Below are positions 1-12,800 of a stretch of DNA of 64,000 nucleotides, one piece after another. Every line of letters begins with the position of its first letter. Positions within the stretch are counted from its first letter, which is position 1. Position numbers and translations under genes: made by a program. Below the pieces are notes generated by a model that saw only the letters and a list, made by a program, of their open reading frames with translations, did not search any database and was not told the origin of the DNA. Origin of the DNA: Cephalotus follicularis. Taxonomy: Eukaryota > Streptophyta > Magnoliopsida > Oxalidales > Cephalotaceae. Where the stretch lies: contig BDDD01002291.1 of NCBI GenBank assembly GCA_001972305.1, positions 116,318-180,317 of the forward strand. Reading direction: 5' to 3'.

Positions 1-2260
1 TAGCCCCAACTTGTTACAAAGATAAGTCACTTGATTTACCCTTAAGAATTTACTGAAAAGATCAGTAATTTGGTCTTTAGATCGAGCATGATGTAGAACA
101 ATCTCTCCGCACTTGACTTTCTCACGATTGAAATGATAGTCCACCTCAATATGCTTGGTACGCTAACGAGAGACTGAGTTCGCTGCAATATGAATGACAA
201 ATTGATTATCACAATGTAACAAAGTTGTCTGTGGAGCTGTGAACCCAATCTCAACAAGAAGCATCCTCACCCATGTCAACTCACTAATAGCATATGCCAT
301 AGCACGGTAGTCGGCCTCTGCACTAGATCTAGATACTAGAGGAGGCTGCTTCTTGTTGTTCTAAGACACAAGGTTACCTCCCACGAACACATAATAACCA
401 AAAATAGATCTTCTATCCATAGGGCATCCAACCTAATCAGCATCTAAGTATCCAACCATCTGAAGTGCGCCCTTCTTGTCACCATCTGAATGACTCATGA
501 CTTGAAGATGCCCATGGTTCTTAAAGAGCAAACCATGATCAGGAGCATTCTTCAAGTATTTTACAATCCGTTAAGACAACACCCCAATGAGGTGTGTAAG
601 ATGCACTCATAAACTGATTTATCACACCAACTGCAAAGGAGATGTCAGGTCTAATCACTATTAGATAGTTGAGCATGCCAACAAGTATTCTATACTTTGC
701 AGGCTCATGTACCAAATCCCATTTTTCATTATCAAGCTTCACACTCGGGTTCATTGGGGTATCAATAGGTCTTGCTCCCATCAGACTTGTATCTCCAAGT
801 ATGTCTAAGGTGTATTTCTTCTGAGATAGAGCAATGCCCTATCTTGAATAAGCCACCTCTATACCAAGAAAATAACGTAGGCAGCCAAGATCCTTAGCGC
901 TAAACTCAGTCTGAAGAAATTGTTTCAGCCTCTGAATGCACTAGTACCACTGCTTGTAATCACAATATCATCAACATAAACAACCAACAAAATACAGCCA
1001 ACAGAAGATGTGAGGCTAAAAATTGAATGATCAATAGTATATTGGTGGATGCCAAAGCGCACCAAAGCATCACTGAATTTATCAAACCATGCACGAGGAG
1101 ATTGTTTCAACCCATATAACAATTTGCGCAATTTACATACTAACCTCTCTCCCTGAGCAACAAACCCGAAAGGCTTCTCCATGTAGACTTTTTTAGTCAA
1201 ATCACCATGTAAGAAAGCTTTTTTGACATCTAGATGATGTAAATGCCAACCAAAACAAGTTGCCAAGGAGATAAAGATACAAATAGAAGTCATCTTACCA
1301 ATTGGAGAGAATGTTTGATCATAGTCAATCCCATAGGTTTGAGTGTACCTTTTTGCCAGTACTCTAATCTTCAATTGTTCAACAGAACCATACGAGTTAC
1401 ATTTTTCAGCATAAACCCACTGCAGCCAACCACCTACTTGTCAGTAGGTAAATGTGTGAGCTGCTAAGTATTATTTTCATATAGGGCTTTCATTTCCTAT
1501 TCCATAGCCTTACGTTAACCTAGATGTGCCAATGCCTTTGATACACTGTCAGGAATAGAGAGATAGAAGACAAAGAGGACACAAACACATACATACAGGA
1601 GAAATATGATCATAACTAATAAAATTACTTATAGGATAAGAAGTGCCTCTAGTACGGTATCAAGTACGATGAGCTATAGGAGAGTCAGAAGAGAAATTAC
1701 CTAAAGAAGCAGAGGTAGGATCTGAGGTCAAAGGAGCAATTGATGATGGGGGTTCAGGAGCAGTCTGTGTGGACTCATGTGATCGAACAATTCCAGGAAA
1801 GATAGTTTGCTGTCCCCGCTGATATACCTGAATTGTATAGACTTTAGATGTAGGTTTTGTTGATGGAGTGAGGGGAACCAACTGAAGAGTAGCAGGTGTA
1901 ATTGATGTAGAAGTACTTGCAACTACCTGTTTGGGAAAATAAGCATCATTCTCGAAGAAAGTTACATCGGCAAACAAAAACAAACGACATAAAATAGGAC
2001 TACAACACTTGTACCCCTTTTGAGTACTAGAATACCCAACAAAACACACCGTTCAACTCTTGGATCCAATTCATCACGACCATGAGTGACATTATGTACA
2101 AAACAGATACATCCAAACACACAAACAGGTAACTCAAACAAAGAATGATCATGATGAAGAAGAGTAAATGGCACTCCTCCTTTCAACAGGGATGAAGAAA
2201 GACGGTTGATGAGATAACATGCTCTTTGAACTGCATAAGACCAATAGTATTTAGGAATAG
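1..2260 (-). pseudogene. Ty1/copia pol fragment (element 1): integrase C-term, RT, RNase H
   Basis: Broken copia polyprotein read right to left. At about 2260-1960 is the integrase C-terminal part, with the family patterns ACYLINRL and a HNVTHGRDELDPR-like stretch. A low-complexity linker follows at about 1930-1660. At 1374-925 is the reverse transcriptase core, with HHLDVKKAFLHGDL, YGLKQSPRAWFDKF and an intact catalytic YVDD. At 781-539 is the thumb/connection region. At about 400-1 is RNase H, down to the usual C-terminal end. Several in-frame stops and frame changes separate the pieces, so no protein is made. The integrase is cut at 2260 by the LTR of a second copia element. The left end continues outside the window, and gag and the 5' LTR are not seen here. 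Domain order IN-RT-RH identifies copia rather than gypsy. Confidence 0.85.
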
Positions 2261-2412
2261 TGTAGAATAATATTTTATTGATATCTTGTTGACTACTAAA
2301 GCCCTCAATTTATAGGGTTAATACAAAATCTAATGTAATTTAAGTATTAATTACAAATTGTAACAGCTCCTAACTTATAGGTAACTCATCCTAAATTATA
2401 GGTAACGGTACA
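2261..2412 (-). repeat. LTR (3') of second copia element, inserted in element 1 integrase
   Basis: On the minus strand this 152-bp stretch starts TGTACCGTTACC and ends TTCTACA. It is preceded by a purine tract (TTGAAGGGGAG, 2413-2423) typical of a polypurine tract. It sits immediately after the RNase H coding end of the second copia element and abuts the interrupted integrase reading frame of element 1. The LTRs at the other end of the block (6067-6487) do not match it, so the block is a mosaic or the partner LTR was lost. Confidence 0.6.
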
Positions 2413-5400
2413 CTCCCCTTCAAGTTGGTGTATAGATATTTCGCATGCCCAACTTGGATACAATACAATTAAACTATTTACAACTCAACCCCTTAGTAAA
2501 TACATCATCTAACTGATTCTCCGAGCTCACAAACGGGGTGCAAATTAGTTTATGGTCTAACTTCTCTTTAATGAAGTGCCTATCAATTTCAATATGTTTT
2601 GTTATATCATGTTGAACCGGATTATGAGCAATACTGATAGCAGCTTTGTTATCACAATGTAGTCTCATGGATCTCTCGTGTATCACTCGTAGATCCTTTA
2701 ACAGCAACTTAAGCCTCAATAATTCACAAACTCCTTGAGCCATAGCCCTATACTCAGCTTCAGCACTTTATTTACCCACAACTGTCTGCTTTTTACTTCT
2801 CCAAGTGACTAAATTCCCTCCAAGGAATGTACAGTACCCCGAAGTAGATCTCCTATCATCTCTTGAGCCTGCCCAATCTGCATCTGTGAAAGCTTCTAAT
2901 CTCAAATGCCCATGGTTAGAAAACAATATACCTCTGCCAGAGGCAGATTTCAAATATCTCAGAATCGTATAAACTGTTTCCAGATGAGAGGCACGAGGAT
3001 CATGCATAAATTGACTAACCACTCCTATAGCGTAGGCAATGTCTGGTCAAGTATGTGAGAGATAAATCAATTTTCCAACAAGCCTCTGGTATCTCTCCTT
3101 ATCAACTGGAGGGTCTGCTGATTTGCATCCCAACATTCCAGTCTCATCAAGTAGATCGAGCACATACTTCTTTTGAGAGATAAAAATGCCACTATAAAAT
3201 CTGGCCATCTCAATCCCAAGAAAGGATTTCTAGGATCCCAAGTCCTTTATCTCAAATTCTCTAGCTAAGTACGATTTAAGTTTGGATACCTCCCCGCCTC
3301 ATTGTTACCTATCACTAATATGTCGTCCACATATACAATAAGAACTGTAATCTTGTCTTCGTCCTTTTTAACAAACATGGTATGATCCACATTACTTTGC
3401 TTGTACCCAAACTTTAACATATCCTTAGAAAAACGGTCAAACCATGCCCTTGCTGACTGCTTCAACCCATATAATGCCTTTTTTAGTTTGCATACTTTCC
3501 CTTCAGTGAGATAAGATGGAAATCCTAGTGGAATGTCCACATAAACTTCTTCCTCTAGGTCTCTATGAAGGAAGGCATTTTCAACATCTAACTGTTGTAG
3601 ATACCACTCAAGATTAGTTGCACATGATAATAAAGTTATGATGGAATTCATCTTGGCTACAAGAGCAAAAGTTTCATGATAATCAATTCCATGGGATTGA
3701 GTAAAACCTTTTGCGACCAAGCGGGCTTTGAATCTTTCAACTGTACCATCTGCCTTTCGTTTGACTGTGTATACCCATTTACACCCCACTGTCTTTTTTC
3801 TAGTTGGTAGAGGAACTAGCTCCCACGTGTCATTCTTTTTCAGAGCTTTCATTTCTTCCATCATGGCTTCTTTCCAATTAGGATCCAAAATGGACTCTAT
3901 CTAACCGTGCGGAATAGACACAGAGGACAATGAAGAAAGAAAGGTACGATACATAGGAAATAATTTCTCATATGACACAAATTTAGAAATAGGATGTTAG
4001 TGCAGGTTCTAACTCCTTTCCTGATAGCAATAGGGACATCACTATCATCAATAAGAACGTGAATGATGTCAAGAATTTCATTACCTGATTTTTAAGAAGT
4101 TGGAGTTGGGCTTAGAGAGGAGGATTGGCCTGGTTGTTTGTGAATGGACTTGCCTATTCGGGCCTATCGCCTAGTATATGTGATCAAGTTTTTTTTTTTC
4201 ACAGGCAATTGAGTGGCTTTATCTGTACCCTTCTCCTCATTATAATTTTCATTGTCATAACTCTTACCCCCCTCCCTCAATGTAAACCATATTTTGATTC
4301 TCTTCCATATCAATGGTTAAAGGATCTTCTTTCAGTTGCTCTTCCTCAATACTATTGTTACTCTCCCCCTGAAGAGATGTCTGAAAGTAAGGTTCATTCT
4401 CACGAAAAGTAACATCTATGGTAATAAAAGCGTTACGCAAAAGAGGATGGTAACAAAGATAACCTTTTTGGGAACCAGCATATTCTAGAAAAACACATCG
4501 AAGAGCCCGAGGATCAAGTTTATCACAATTAGGAGTAGAATTGTGAACAAAACAAACACAATCAAATATCTTGGGTGGAAGGTAAGAAGTGAGAGAAGAG
4601 TCTGGAAGAAGAAAGACAGGAGTTTTGAAGGCAAGGACACTCGAAGGGACTCTATTAATGAGATGCAGCAGTGAAAACAGTATCTGCCCAATACATCTTA
4701 GGAACATGCATGGAGAACATGATAGCCCTAGTAACCTCTAAAAGATGCTTAATCTTCCGTTAAGCAATACCATTTTGTTCAGGGGTACGAACACACGAGG
4801 TTTGTGAAACTATATCATGCTCATTAGGATAGCGGCGAAAAATCTTACCTATATACTCAATCTCATTATCACTACGAAGAATCTGAATTCGAGAATTAAA
4901 TTGAGTGCGAATCATTTTATTATACAATTGAAAGCAGCTTCATCTTTGGTACGAAAAAGATAAACGCATGTGTGACGAGTGCAATTATCAATAAAAGACA
5001 TAAAATATCTATGACTAGCATGGAACACAGTGCGAGAAGGACCCCATAAATCAGAGTGTATACTAGAAAAAGGAACAAGACTTTTATTCAAACTCAAAGG
5101 ATAAGAATGAGTATGTTTTGCTAGTTCACAATCATCATAAACAAACTCTTGTTGATTACAAGTCTGAGCTAATTTAGGAAATAAAACAGATAAAACCCGA
5201 AAATAATGGTGGCCAAGACGCCTATGTCACTGGTGCAGAAGAGAAAGGTTGCTATAAGTTTGAATCAGATGAGCAAGAGACGTTGCAAAGGTCGATGCAA
5301 GGCTGGAATCCAGATAATAAAGTCCATCTTGTACTCTACCAAAGCCAATCATTCTCCATATGCCAAGTTTCTGAAAGACACAGTGGGTAGAATAAAAGGT

Positions 5401-5860
5401 TACACAACAACTGAGATCTAAAGTAATGCGATAGATAGAAAGTAAATTCGCACAAAGGTTAGGAACATGAAGTACAGAGGACAAAGAAATGGTAGGAGTA
5501 CTGTAAACTAGACCTTTTCCGGACATGTGTGATAGAGAACCATTAGCAACTCGAATTTTATCTTTACCAGAACAAGGGATATAACGGTCAAATACCTCAG
5601 AAGAATTAGTCATATGCTCATTGGCGTCGGAATCAAGACACCAGGAAGACTTGTGTGAAATGGACACATTATAGGTGTTAGAAACTATACCTGATTGTGC
5701 AAGGTCAGAAGTGTTATTGGCAGATCCATTGGAAGAGGAACCAGCAGAAGACAGTCCAGGATGCTGAGAAATCAGACGCTGAAGAGCAAGGATCTGATCA
5801 GAGGATAAGATTGGAGTAGGATCAAAAATAGCAACTAAATCAGCAGCGATTGAGCCTTCA
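2413..5860 (-). pseudogene. Ty1/copia gag-pol (element 2), degenerate
   Basis: Second copia polyprotein, nearly full in domain order but broken. Reading right to left: gag tail at about 5860-5670; aspartic protease at about 5650-5600, where the catalytic DSG reads DSD, so it is probably dead; gag-pre-integrase at about 5560-5240; integrase core at 5097-4912 with HSDLWGP; integrase C-terminal part at 4707-4264 with LINRVPSSVL; RT at 3888-3265 with LDVENAFLHRDL, YGLKQSARAWFDRF and an intact YVDD; then RNase H at 3022-2474 with TDADWAGS, DNKAAISIA and IEIDRHFIKEK. Stops and frame changes occur between about 4900 and 4710, 4260 and 3890, and 3260 and 3025. The gag N-terminal half is missing. Confidence 0.85.
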
Positions 5861-6066
5861 GAGAAATGAGCCTGAGAGGTGGAGAAGAGATCTTGCAGAT
5901 CGGAGTTGTCGCCGGAGTAGCCGACCGGCCGGAGGGGAAGAGCGACATGTGCGACTCACTAACGAAGGCGTGCAGCGCAGACAAAAACGTGTGGCGCTGT
6001 GCGCTAGGGTTTTTTCGTTTTTTTGTTGTTTTTTTAAATATTAAATTAGCCTAGGCTTTGATACCA
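5861..6066 (-). mobile_element. Copia 5' leader with tRNA-Met primer-binding site
   Basis: On the minus strand the short LTR at 6067-6176 is followed at once by TGGTATCAAAGCC (6066-6054). This is the initiator-tRNA-Met primer-binding site typical of copia elements, with one change from TGGTATCAGAGC. A leader of about 190 bases then runs into the remaining gag tail. Most of gag appears deleted, because the leader joins the gag C-terminal part within about 200 bases. Confidence 0.6.
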
Positions 6067-6176
6067 TGTTAAGATCTCCATTCCTAAAAGCATGCTTGTA
6101 AGGAAGAGATATCTCTCAAGTATATATATTGAACAAGCCCACTTAATCTTTTCATCGTGGGATTCACATCCTAACA
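6067..6176 (-). repeat. 110-bp copia LTR, copy A
   Basis: The minus strand starts TGTTAGGATGTGAATCCCAC and ends GGAGATCTTAACA, with perfect TGTTA/TAACA inverted ends. It is a near-identical neighbour of copy B (6177-6286) and touches it with no bases between. It is followed by a primer-binding site, so it serves as a 5' LTR. Confidence 0.75.
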
Positions 6177-6286
6177 TGTTAAGATCTCCATCCCTAAAAG
6201 CATACTTGTAAGAATGAGGTATCTCTCAAGTATATATATTGAACAAGCCCATTTAATCTTTTCAATGTGGGATTCACATCTTAACA
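6177..6286 (-). repeat. 110-bp copia LTR, copy B, abutting copy A
   Basis: Same family and length as copy A, with only a handful of differences. The minus strand starts TGTTAAGATGTGAATCCC and ends GGAGATCTTAACA. It is preceded on that strand by CACTTGAGGGCGGG (6300-6287), a good polypurine tract, so it behaves as a 3' LTR. The direct A-B junction has no internal domain. Confidence 0.75.
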
Positions 6287-6357
6287 CCCGCCCTCAAGTG
6301 CAACGTGGACTTATACACAAATTGTCCCACACGCGGACCAACCTTGCTCTGATACCA
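6287..6357 (-). mobile_element. Collapsed copia internal region: PBS plus PPT in 71 bp
   Basis: On the minus strand TGGTATCAGAGCAAGG (a perfect tRNA-Met primer-binding site) follows LTR C. After about 40 bases comes a polypurine tract next to LTR B. The whole coding region is gone, leaving only the two reverse-transcription priming signals. Confidence 0.6.
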
Positions 6358-6487
6358 TGTTAGTCAGAATTGAGAGAGCAAAAGTGTCAGACAAATTAGT
6401 CTGTACTAATTATATATTTATAGTGAGGTACAACTTCTTGATATAAAGACTAAGTTACCCTTAACCATAATTTATCCTTATCTAACA
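6358..6487 (-). repeat. 130-bp copia LTR, copy C
   Basis: The minus strand starts TGTTAGATAAGG and ends TTCTGACTAACA, with TGTTAG/CTAACA inverted ends and a primer-binding site at its 3' edge. Its sequence differs from copies A and B, so it belongs to another family or to a recombinant. Confidence 0.6.
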
Positions 6488-6894
6488 TATGTGATTGTTC
6501 TTGTGCAACAATATTTATTTCTCAAAATGCTACCGCATGTGCTAGCGACTTTTATTTTATTTATCTCTCTGCCCGTTTGCTCTATTTTTTTTCCTTCTCT
6601 AATTTAGTTTATTTGAAAAGTTTTTGTTTTGAAGTAGTACATCCACTTTACCATCTTGCTTCACGCGACTAACTGTATTTTAAAATTTGCAAAATAATAA
6701 TTTTAGTTTGTTTGATGTGTGCATGGACATGTCTTATTTAAGCCAATGCTTATTTTGTAGTGGCCTTAAGCTTCTTCACGGTGGTTCAGATCTTAATATT
6801 GATGAAATAGATTGCAATGCGTAACAAATACATACGAATTATTGTCTTATATAATTTGTTGTGCTCATTGTTGTTTCTCCTTTTCTTTTTGTAG

Positions 6895-9800
6895 CTTTTG
6901 GTCGAAATTGCTAAAGGCAGGGATCTGTTTGTTTGCTGTTGATGAAGCACATTGCATATCAGAATGGGGCCATAATTTCAGGTTGTGAACAAATATATTT
7001 CTATTTTCCTTTTAAACATGGTCCTGGAAATATTGTCATAGGCAGGCCCCTTTAGCCCCTAGGTACTTTGGGGAGGAGAGGGGCAGGCTTAGCTCCTTAA
7101 GACCCCCAAGGTGAGGCTTCTTCACTAAGGTGCTCGCCTTTGTGCTTAGAAGAGCGCCTTTTGAAAGGCCAGGTGACAGATGCAAGCGCTTTAATTAAAT
7201 GTTTAATTGTGTACAAAAGGACATCGCATTATTTTACATTTTGTCATTTAGAGATTTAAAAAGGGCAAATTCTCAACTTTGTAGTTCTTATTGAGGACTA
7301 ATAAAGGAAGAGGCTAATTTAAATGAGACCTTAGAGGAGGACGAAGATCATTATAAATGCGGTGTAGATGAAAGTGAAGAGTTGTGGGACATTACACAAA
7401 TTTATACTACTTAATTGGCACATTGCTTCACCTCATGAAAACACTTCTTTAGCTCCTAGCACCTCAAGCGATATGGAGGTTACAGTGCCTTGAGGGCACC
7501 CTTTGCCTTTGATTACCATTTTTAGTACTAGTTTTTTTTCCCGTTGTTCTCCAGCTTGTACACATGATCTGACATCTTGCTACGGTTATACTGTGACTTA
7601 AAGGGAGGGAAAGGGTTGTGGGACATTACACATGGGGATGCTGGTTCATTTAACACCACATATCTGCTCATTTTTCCTGTAGCCATGGTCTTGAGGTTGA
7701 ATAGATCAATTTTACGCAAAAAAAATTTCTCACTCGCATATTTGGGCTGTATCTTCATTTTCAGCAATCTTTCTTTTCTCATTTGTCACCCCCCTTCCGT
7801 GGTGGAGTTGTGGCACATGTCAAAATGGACCCCATGGCACATTTCATTGTATCGGGTTTCATTTCTTTTACTCTTTTGGACATATATATTAATCATTCAT
7901 TGGTCTCTGGTGCTTACTACCCAATTTGGTCCATTCGGCTTTGCCCCAGTTATCTGTGGTTGGCTACACAAATACAGTTCTTCTCAATTCATCTTCCAAA
8001 CTATTGTCAATCCCTGAATGCAGTTACAGGTCCTCAACTTTTGTTTAGGATCATAAGAAAAATATGATAAAAATATATACCTTCTCATAATGCCTATGGG
8101 AAGATGTAAAAAGCGTGACTATTAAATCTTAATCTTCTTTTCTATTAGTTCCCAAGTCATTTCATGTATTTTTCCTTTTTTCTTTTAGTTTGCATGAATC
8201 ACTCTATATTCCAAAAATAACAGAGCAAGGGCAACATGGCAACAAGGAAGGAGCCTTTAGATAACAAAAAAAAAAAAAGGGGGCAGATTTGCTAAACATC
8301 CTAATCAGAAGGAAGCTAACAAGTACAAGACTGACCATTGTGATAGTTATTTTGAATCATATCAATACTGCTTCCATCGTATTTCATTTGAGTAAGCATT
8401 ATATTTTTTCATTGTTTGCAAAAATTCTCCTTTTCGGTTCTCAGGGTGGAATACAAGCAGTTGGACAAGTTACGGGGTATTCTCTTAAATGTTCCATTTG
8501 TTGGCTTAACCGCAACCGCTACTGAAAAGTAGGTAGCATATTCAGTTTCAGGCTCAGATTCTATTTGATTTGTTATATTCATGCCATGGATCTCCATTTT
8601 GGAGAAAGGAGTCTTGTCAAATCATTGCTTATTGTATTACTGTTTGTTGTGTGAACATGCTAGCAATAAATCTCCCGCATGCTTTTTTTGTTTTTGTTTT
8701 TCTATTTTTTGTTATTTTGCTTGACCCTATAAGCTTGCAAATGTAGGTCAGCTCATGCCCTTTATTTTTTTAATGCGTTATCTTGAAATTGCTCCTTGTC
8801 TGTCATATATTGTGCGGCTGCAGCTGTATATCAGTTCACAATCTTTTTTTTTTTAATGGGTTGGATCTTGTGGTCCTCCCTATATTACACCTAAGTAGTA
8901 ACTGAGCATCATAGTTAGAAACATAATTGAGTCATTATCATAATCAGCCGCAATTCCCTATCATGTGTTTTGCGTCATATCTGTTATCCACAACTATGAT
9001 TTGTCTAGTCCATAGCTCTCACTTCTTGCTCTCTATGTTTCCCATGATAAAACTTCAATCTCGTATTTATTTTAGCCTTTTAGAATGCCTGTCACATGTT
9101 CTTATTGAAAATGGAAGACTAATATTGGGTGGCAAAAGTATATTCTTATATGTAAATGCATGAGTAACTGGATCTTACGTTAGATATCATGGTGGTGGGT
9201 TCTGTTATAGGCTCTCTGAGGCTTACTCTGTAGCTACATGCCCAATGGACATGTGGTTGGAGAGGTTCTTCGTATAAAAAAAAAAGTATGAGTAACTTGT
9301 CAAGTGTTGGATTTTAGAACAAAGAAAAATTTCCTTGTTAGGAGGGAATGTTCTTATTGAAAATGGAAGACTAATATTGGGTGGCAAAAATATCTTCTTA
9401 TATGTAAATGTGAGTAACTGGGTCTTACGTTAGATATCATGGTGGTGGGTTCTGTTCTAGTCTCTCTGAGGCCTACTCTGAGCTACATGCCCAATGGACA
9501 AGTGGTTGGAGAGGTTCTTTGTATAAAAAAAAATGCATGAGTAACTTGTCAAGTGTTGGATTTTAGAACAAAGAAAAAATTCATTGTTAGGAGGGAATGA
9601 TAATTTTAAATTCTATAATTGGAGCATTACTTTATTTATTACCATTTTATTGCTTCGTTTTATATTTTTCTTACAATCTTTGGTCCTCCTTTATATATTA
9701 GTTTGGTGATGCTGCTTTTCATTATTATGTATTGTTCAAAGTTCTATCTGTACTTTCCTTCTTAACTTTTAGCAGTGAAAGAATGCTTTATTTTCTTTCC

Positions 9801-12800
9801 TTTTTCTGTTTTTCTCCTCATAATTTCAGGGTTCGAATTGACATTGTTAGTTCCCTTAAGATGAAAGATCCCTATGTTCCCATAGGGTCATTTGATCGCA
9901 AAAATCTCTTCTATGGTGTTAAACGTATTGATCGTGGTCTACCATTTATTGAAGAGCTTGTGCAAGAAATTTTAAAATTCGTAGGTAGTGGTGGTTCAAC
10001 TATTATCTATTGCACAACAATTAAAGATGTTGATCAGGTATTTTTGTTTTTCACTCTTTATTTTTTCTTTTCAATTTAGAGGTCTTCACATATTAAACTC
10101 GGAAAAAGAGGCATTTAAGTATTCTGGGGAAACGTTGAAATGAAATGAATGCCATTTTACTATGTAAAGTTTTTTTTCCCAAGTCTTTTGGAGGCTAGGT
10201 CCAAAAACTGTGATCACCACATAAGATATAATGCTGTGAAGTTCTTTTGTATGGCCCTCACCTTACATGCTCACAACATTTTAAGTGTATGATGTACTAA
10301 TTTTTGTACTAGCACCGCATAAGTACGAGTATGGTGTGGGATATGGGCAGGAGATTTTCCCAACGGGGTGAGTCCAACAAAAAAGAAGAGAAGATCCAAT
10401 TAATAGCTGAACTTAAATTTAATAAGCAAAAGTTACAGTTCCATAACAGTAAAATTTCCCTGCAAGAATGCCATGTTACATAAACTTCATTGCACACTTT
10501 AGCACATGAAGAAAAATGAGAACAGAAGTACAAGTTTTTAGCCTTGTTCTTTTTCCTATATTTGGGAAGCAAGAGAATCCGTCAATTAGACATAACTCGT
10601 TACCTGCATAATGCACTTTTGTCATGTAACATAGCTACCACTTCCTAATGTTTCTTTTTCCCAAATAAGCAAAGGGATAATATATGTTCTAAACACACTT
10701 GAGCTCTTGATTAAATTTATGTTTCACCCTTCCATTCAAAGATTAATAGCTGATTCCTCTATTCTTTTATTTTATTCTTTGATTTCTTTAGATTTTCAAG
10801 TCACTTCAAGACACGGGTATTAAGGCTGGAATCTATCATGGTCAAATGGGAAGTAAGGCTCGCGAGGAGTCCCACAGGTTTTAACCTTTAGACCATTTTT
10901 TTATGTGAAGAGGAGCAATCCTAGTTGATCTTATCATAGATGCCATGATCCATATCAGAACGTGACATGGGATGGTCCTTCAGATGCTTAATTAATCCTT
11001 TGATATATTTCTCAGATTATTTATAAGAGATGAAGTGCCTGTAATGGTTGCCACTGTTGCTTTTGGCATGGGCATTGATAAGCCTAACATAAGACAGGTG
11101 ATACACTATGGTTGTCCAAAAAGTCTAGAGTCCTATTATCAGGAAAGTGGGCGATGTGGCCGAGATGGTATAGCTTCTGTGTGCTGGCTTTATTATACAA
11201 GAGCTGACTTTGCAAAAGCTGACTTCTACTGTGGGGAATCACAAAATGTACATAAATATTTCTCTTGTTCGACAAATTGCCAAAGTTTTGTGCATATACT
11301 TGGTTATTTAACTAAATTTTAAGGTATCTGTTGATGCAAGAATTACCTGCACCAGTATCTGTGCCTATGAAATTGGTGGCATTCTGCATTTTCTTTCAAA
11401 CAAGATATAACGCACATTCCATTTTGGTCTAATGAATTTACTAAGGCTGCCATTGACCAGGAAAATCATAGGAGAGCCATTGTGGAGTCGTTGATGCTTG
11501 CCCAGCAATATTGCGTACTGACAACTTGCAGAAGAAAGTTCTTGCTTGAACACTTCGGGGAAACATTTTCTGCTGACAAATGTGGTTTGGAATTAACTCG
11601 ATCAATCAGTTTAAATGTTTAATTTTTTGCCCCTTATTTGATTTTAATTAATAGTATATCATTTTATAAAGTTCTTGATTGTTTTATCTTTTTGTGAACA
11701 ACAATATATTACTATTGCATTTATTTCCTGACATATAACTTCTGCCTTGATTTAAAACGAAGGATATGGATTTGTTGTGATTATTTGGAATATCTAGGAA
11801 CTCATATTATTGATTATTTTTAGTTTTTTCAACTAGTATTTCACCTGTACTTTTACAATTGTCTTTGCTACTTTTTTTTTTTGGAAAATCGTCTTTGTTA
11901 CATTATTAAGATATGCGAATACCAGTTGCAGCTTTCAGCGTCCTGCTTTCTCCATAAAGTCTTGAACTGTTGAACTATATACAATTAGAATAATTTTTCT
12001 CTAAATCTGTACCAATAACATTCTCAATTCCAGTTCCCAAAAAAAAATAAATTCTCAATTCGCATATGGGTCACAGGAAATTGTGATAACTGCATGGTCT
12101 CAAAGAGGGAGCTTGACATGTCCAGGGAAGCTTTTCTCTTAATGGCATGCATTCTATCATGTAGGGGTAACTGGGGCCTCAATATGCCCATTGACATTCT
12201 TCGTGGGTCTCGAGTAAGTTATTATGTATAGAAGTAGCAGTTTATTCTTTCAATTTACCCTTATAGATGTATCATAACTGATACAAGTGGATACTTGTTT
12301 GTTTTATTGACAATGGTTAGCAGCCAGCTTAAAACATAGATATAAACTGTAATGATTTCAAGTTGTTAAACCTTTGTTACTATTGGTCAATTTGCTATTG
12401 AATTGATTGCTTGTAAACTGTTGAATTATTTTTGACTTTAAAAAATAAGTATTTGTTTGTTTTGAATAATCTTGACTTTTGAGTACAACTGGCATTATCT
12501 TGTGCCAGTGAAGGTTAATGGATGAATCTGCAGTTACTCCCACTTAAATTAAATCCAAATGTTTGTTCCATCTTCATTTTAAGGAAAGAATGTAGCCAGC
12601 CATGAATCTACCTAGACAATATTGATCACACATAGTTCTATACTGATTGCTGCTAATCATGCCATCAACAGTCAAAAAAAATTCTTGATGCTCAGTTTGA
12701 CAAGCTTCCTCTCCATGGACTTGGGAAAGACAAGTCATCAAATTGGTGGAAAGCACTCGCAAACCAATTAATATCGAATGGTACTACAAGGGATTATTTG

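Noticed and set aside
7577-8067. Overlapping 94- and 146-residue frames
   Set aside because: They lie within a helicase intron and show no domain and no splice support.
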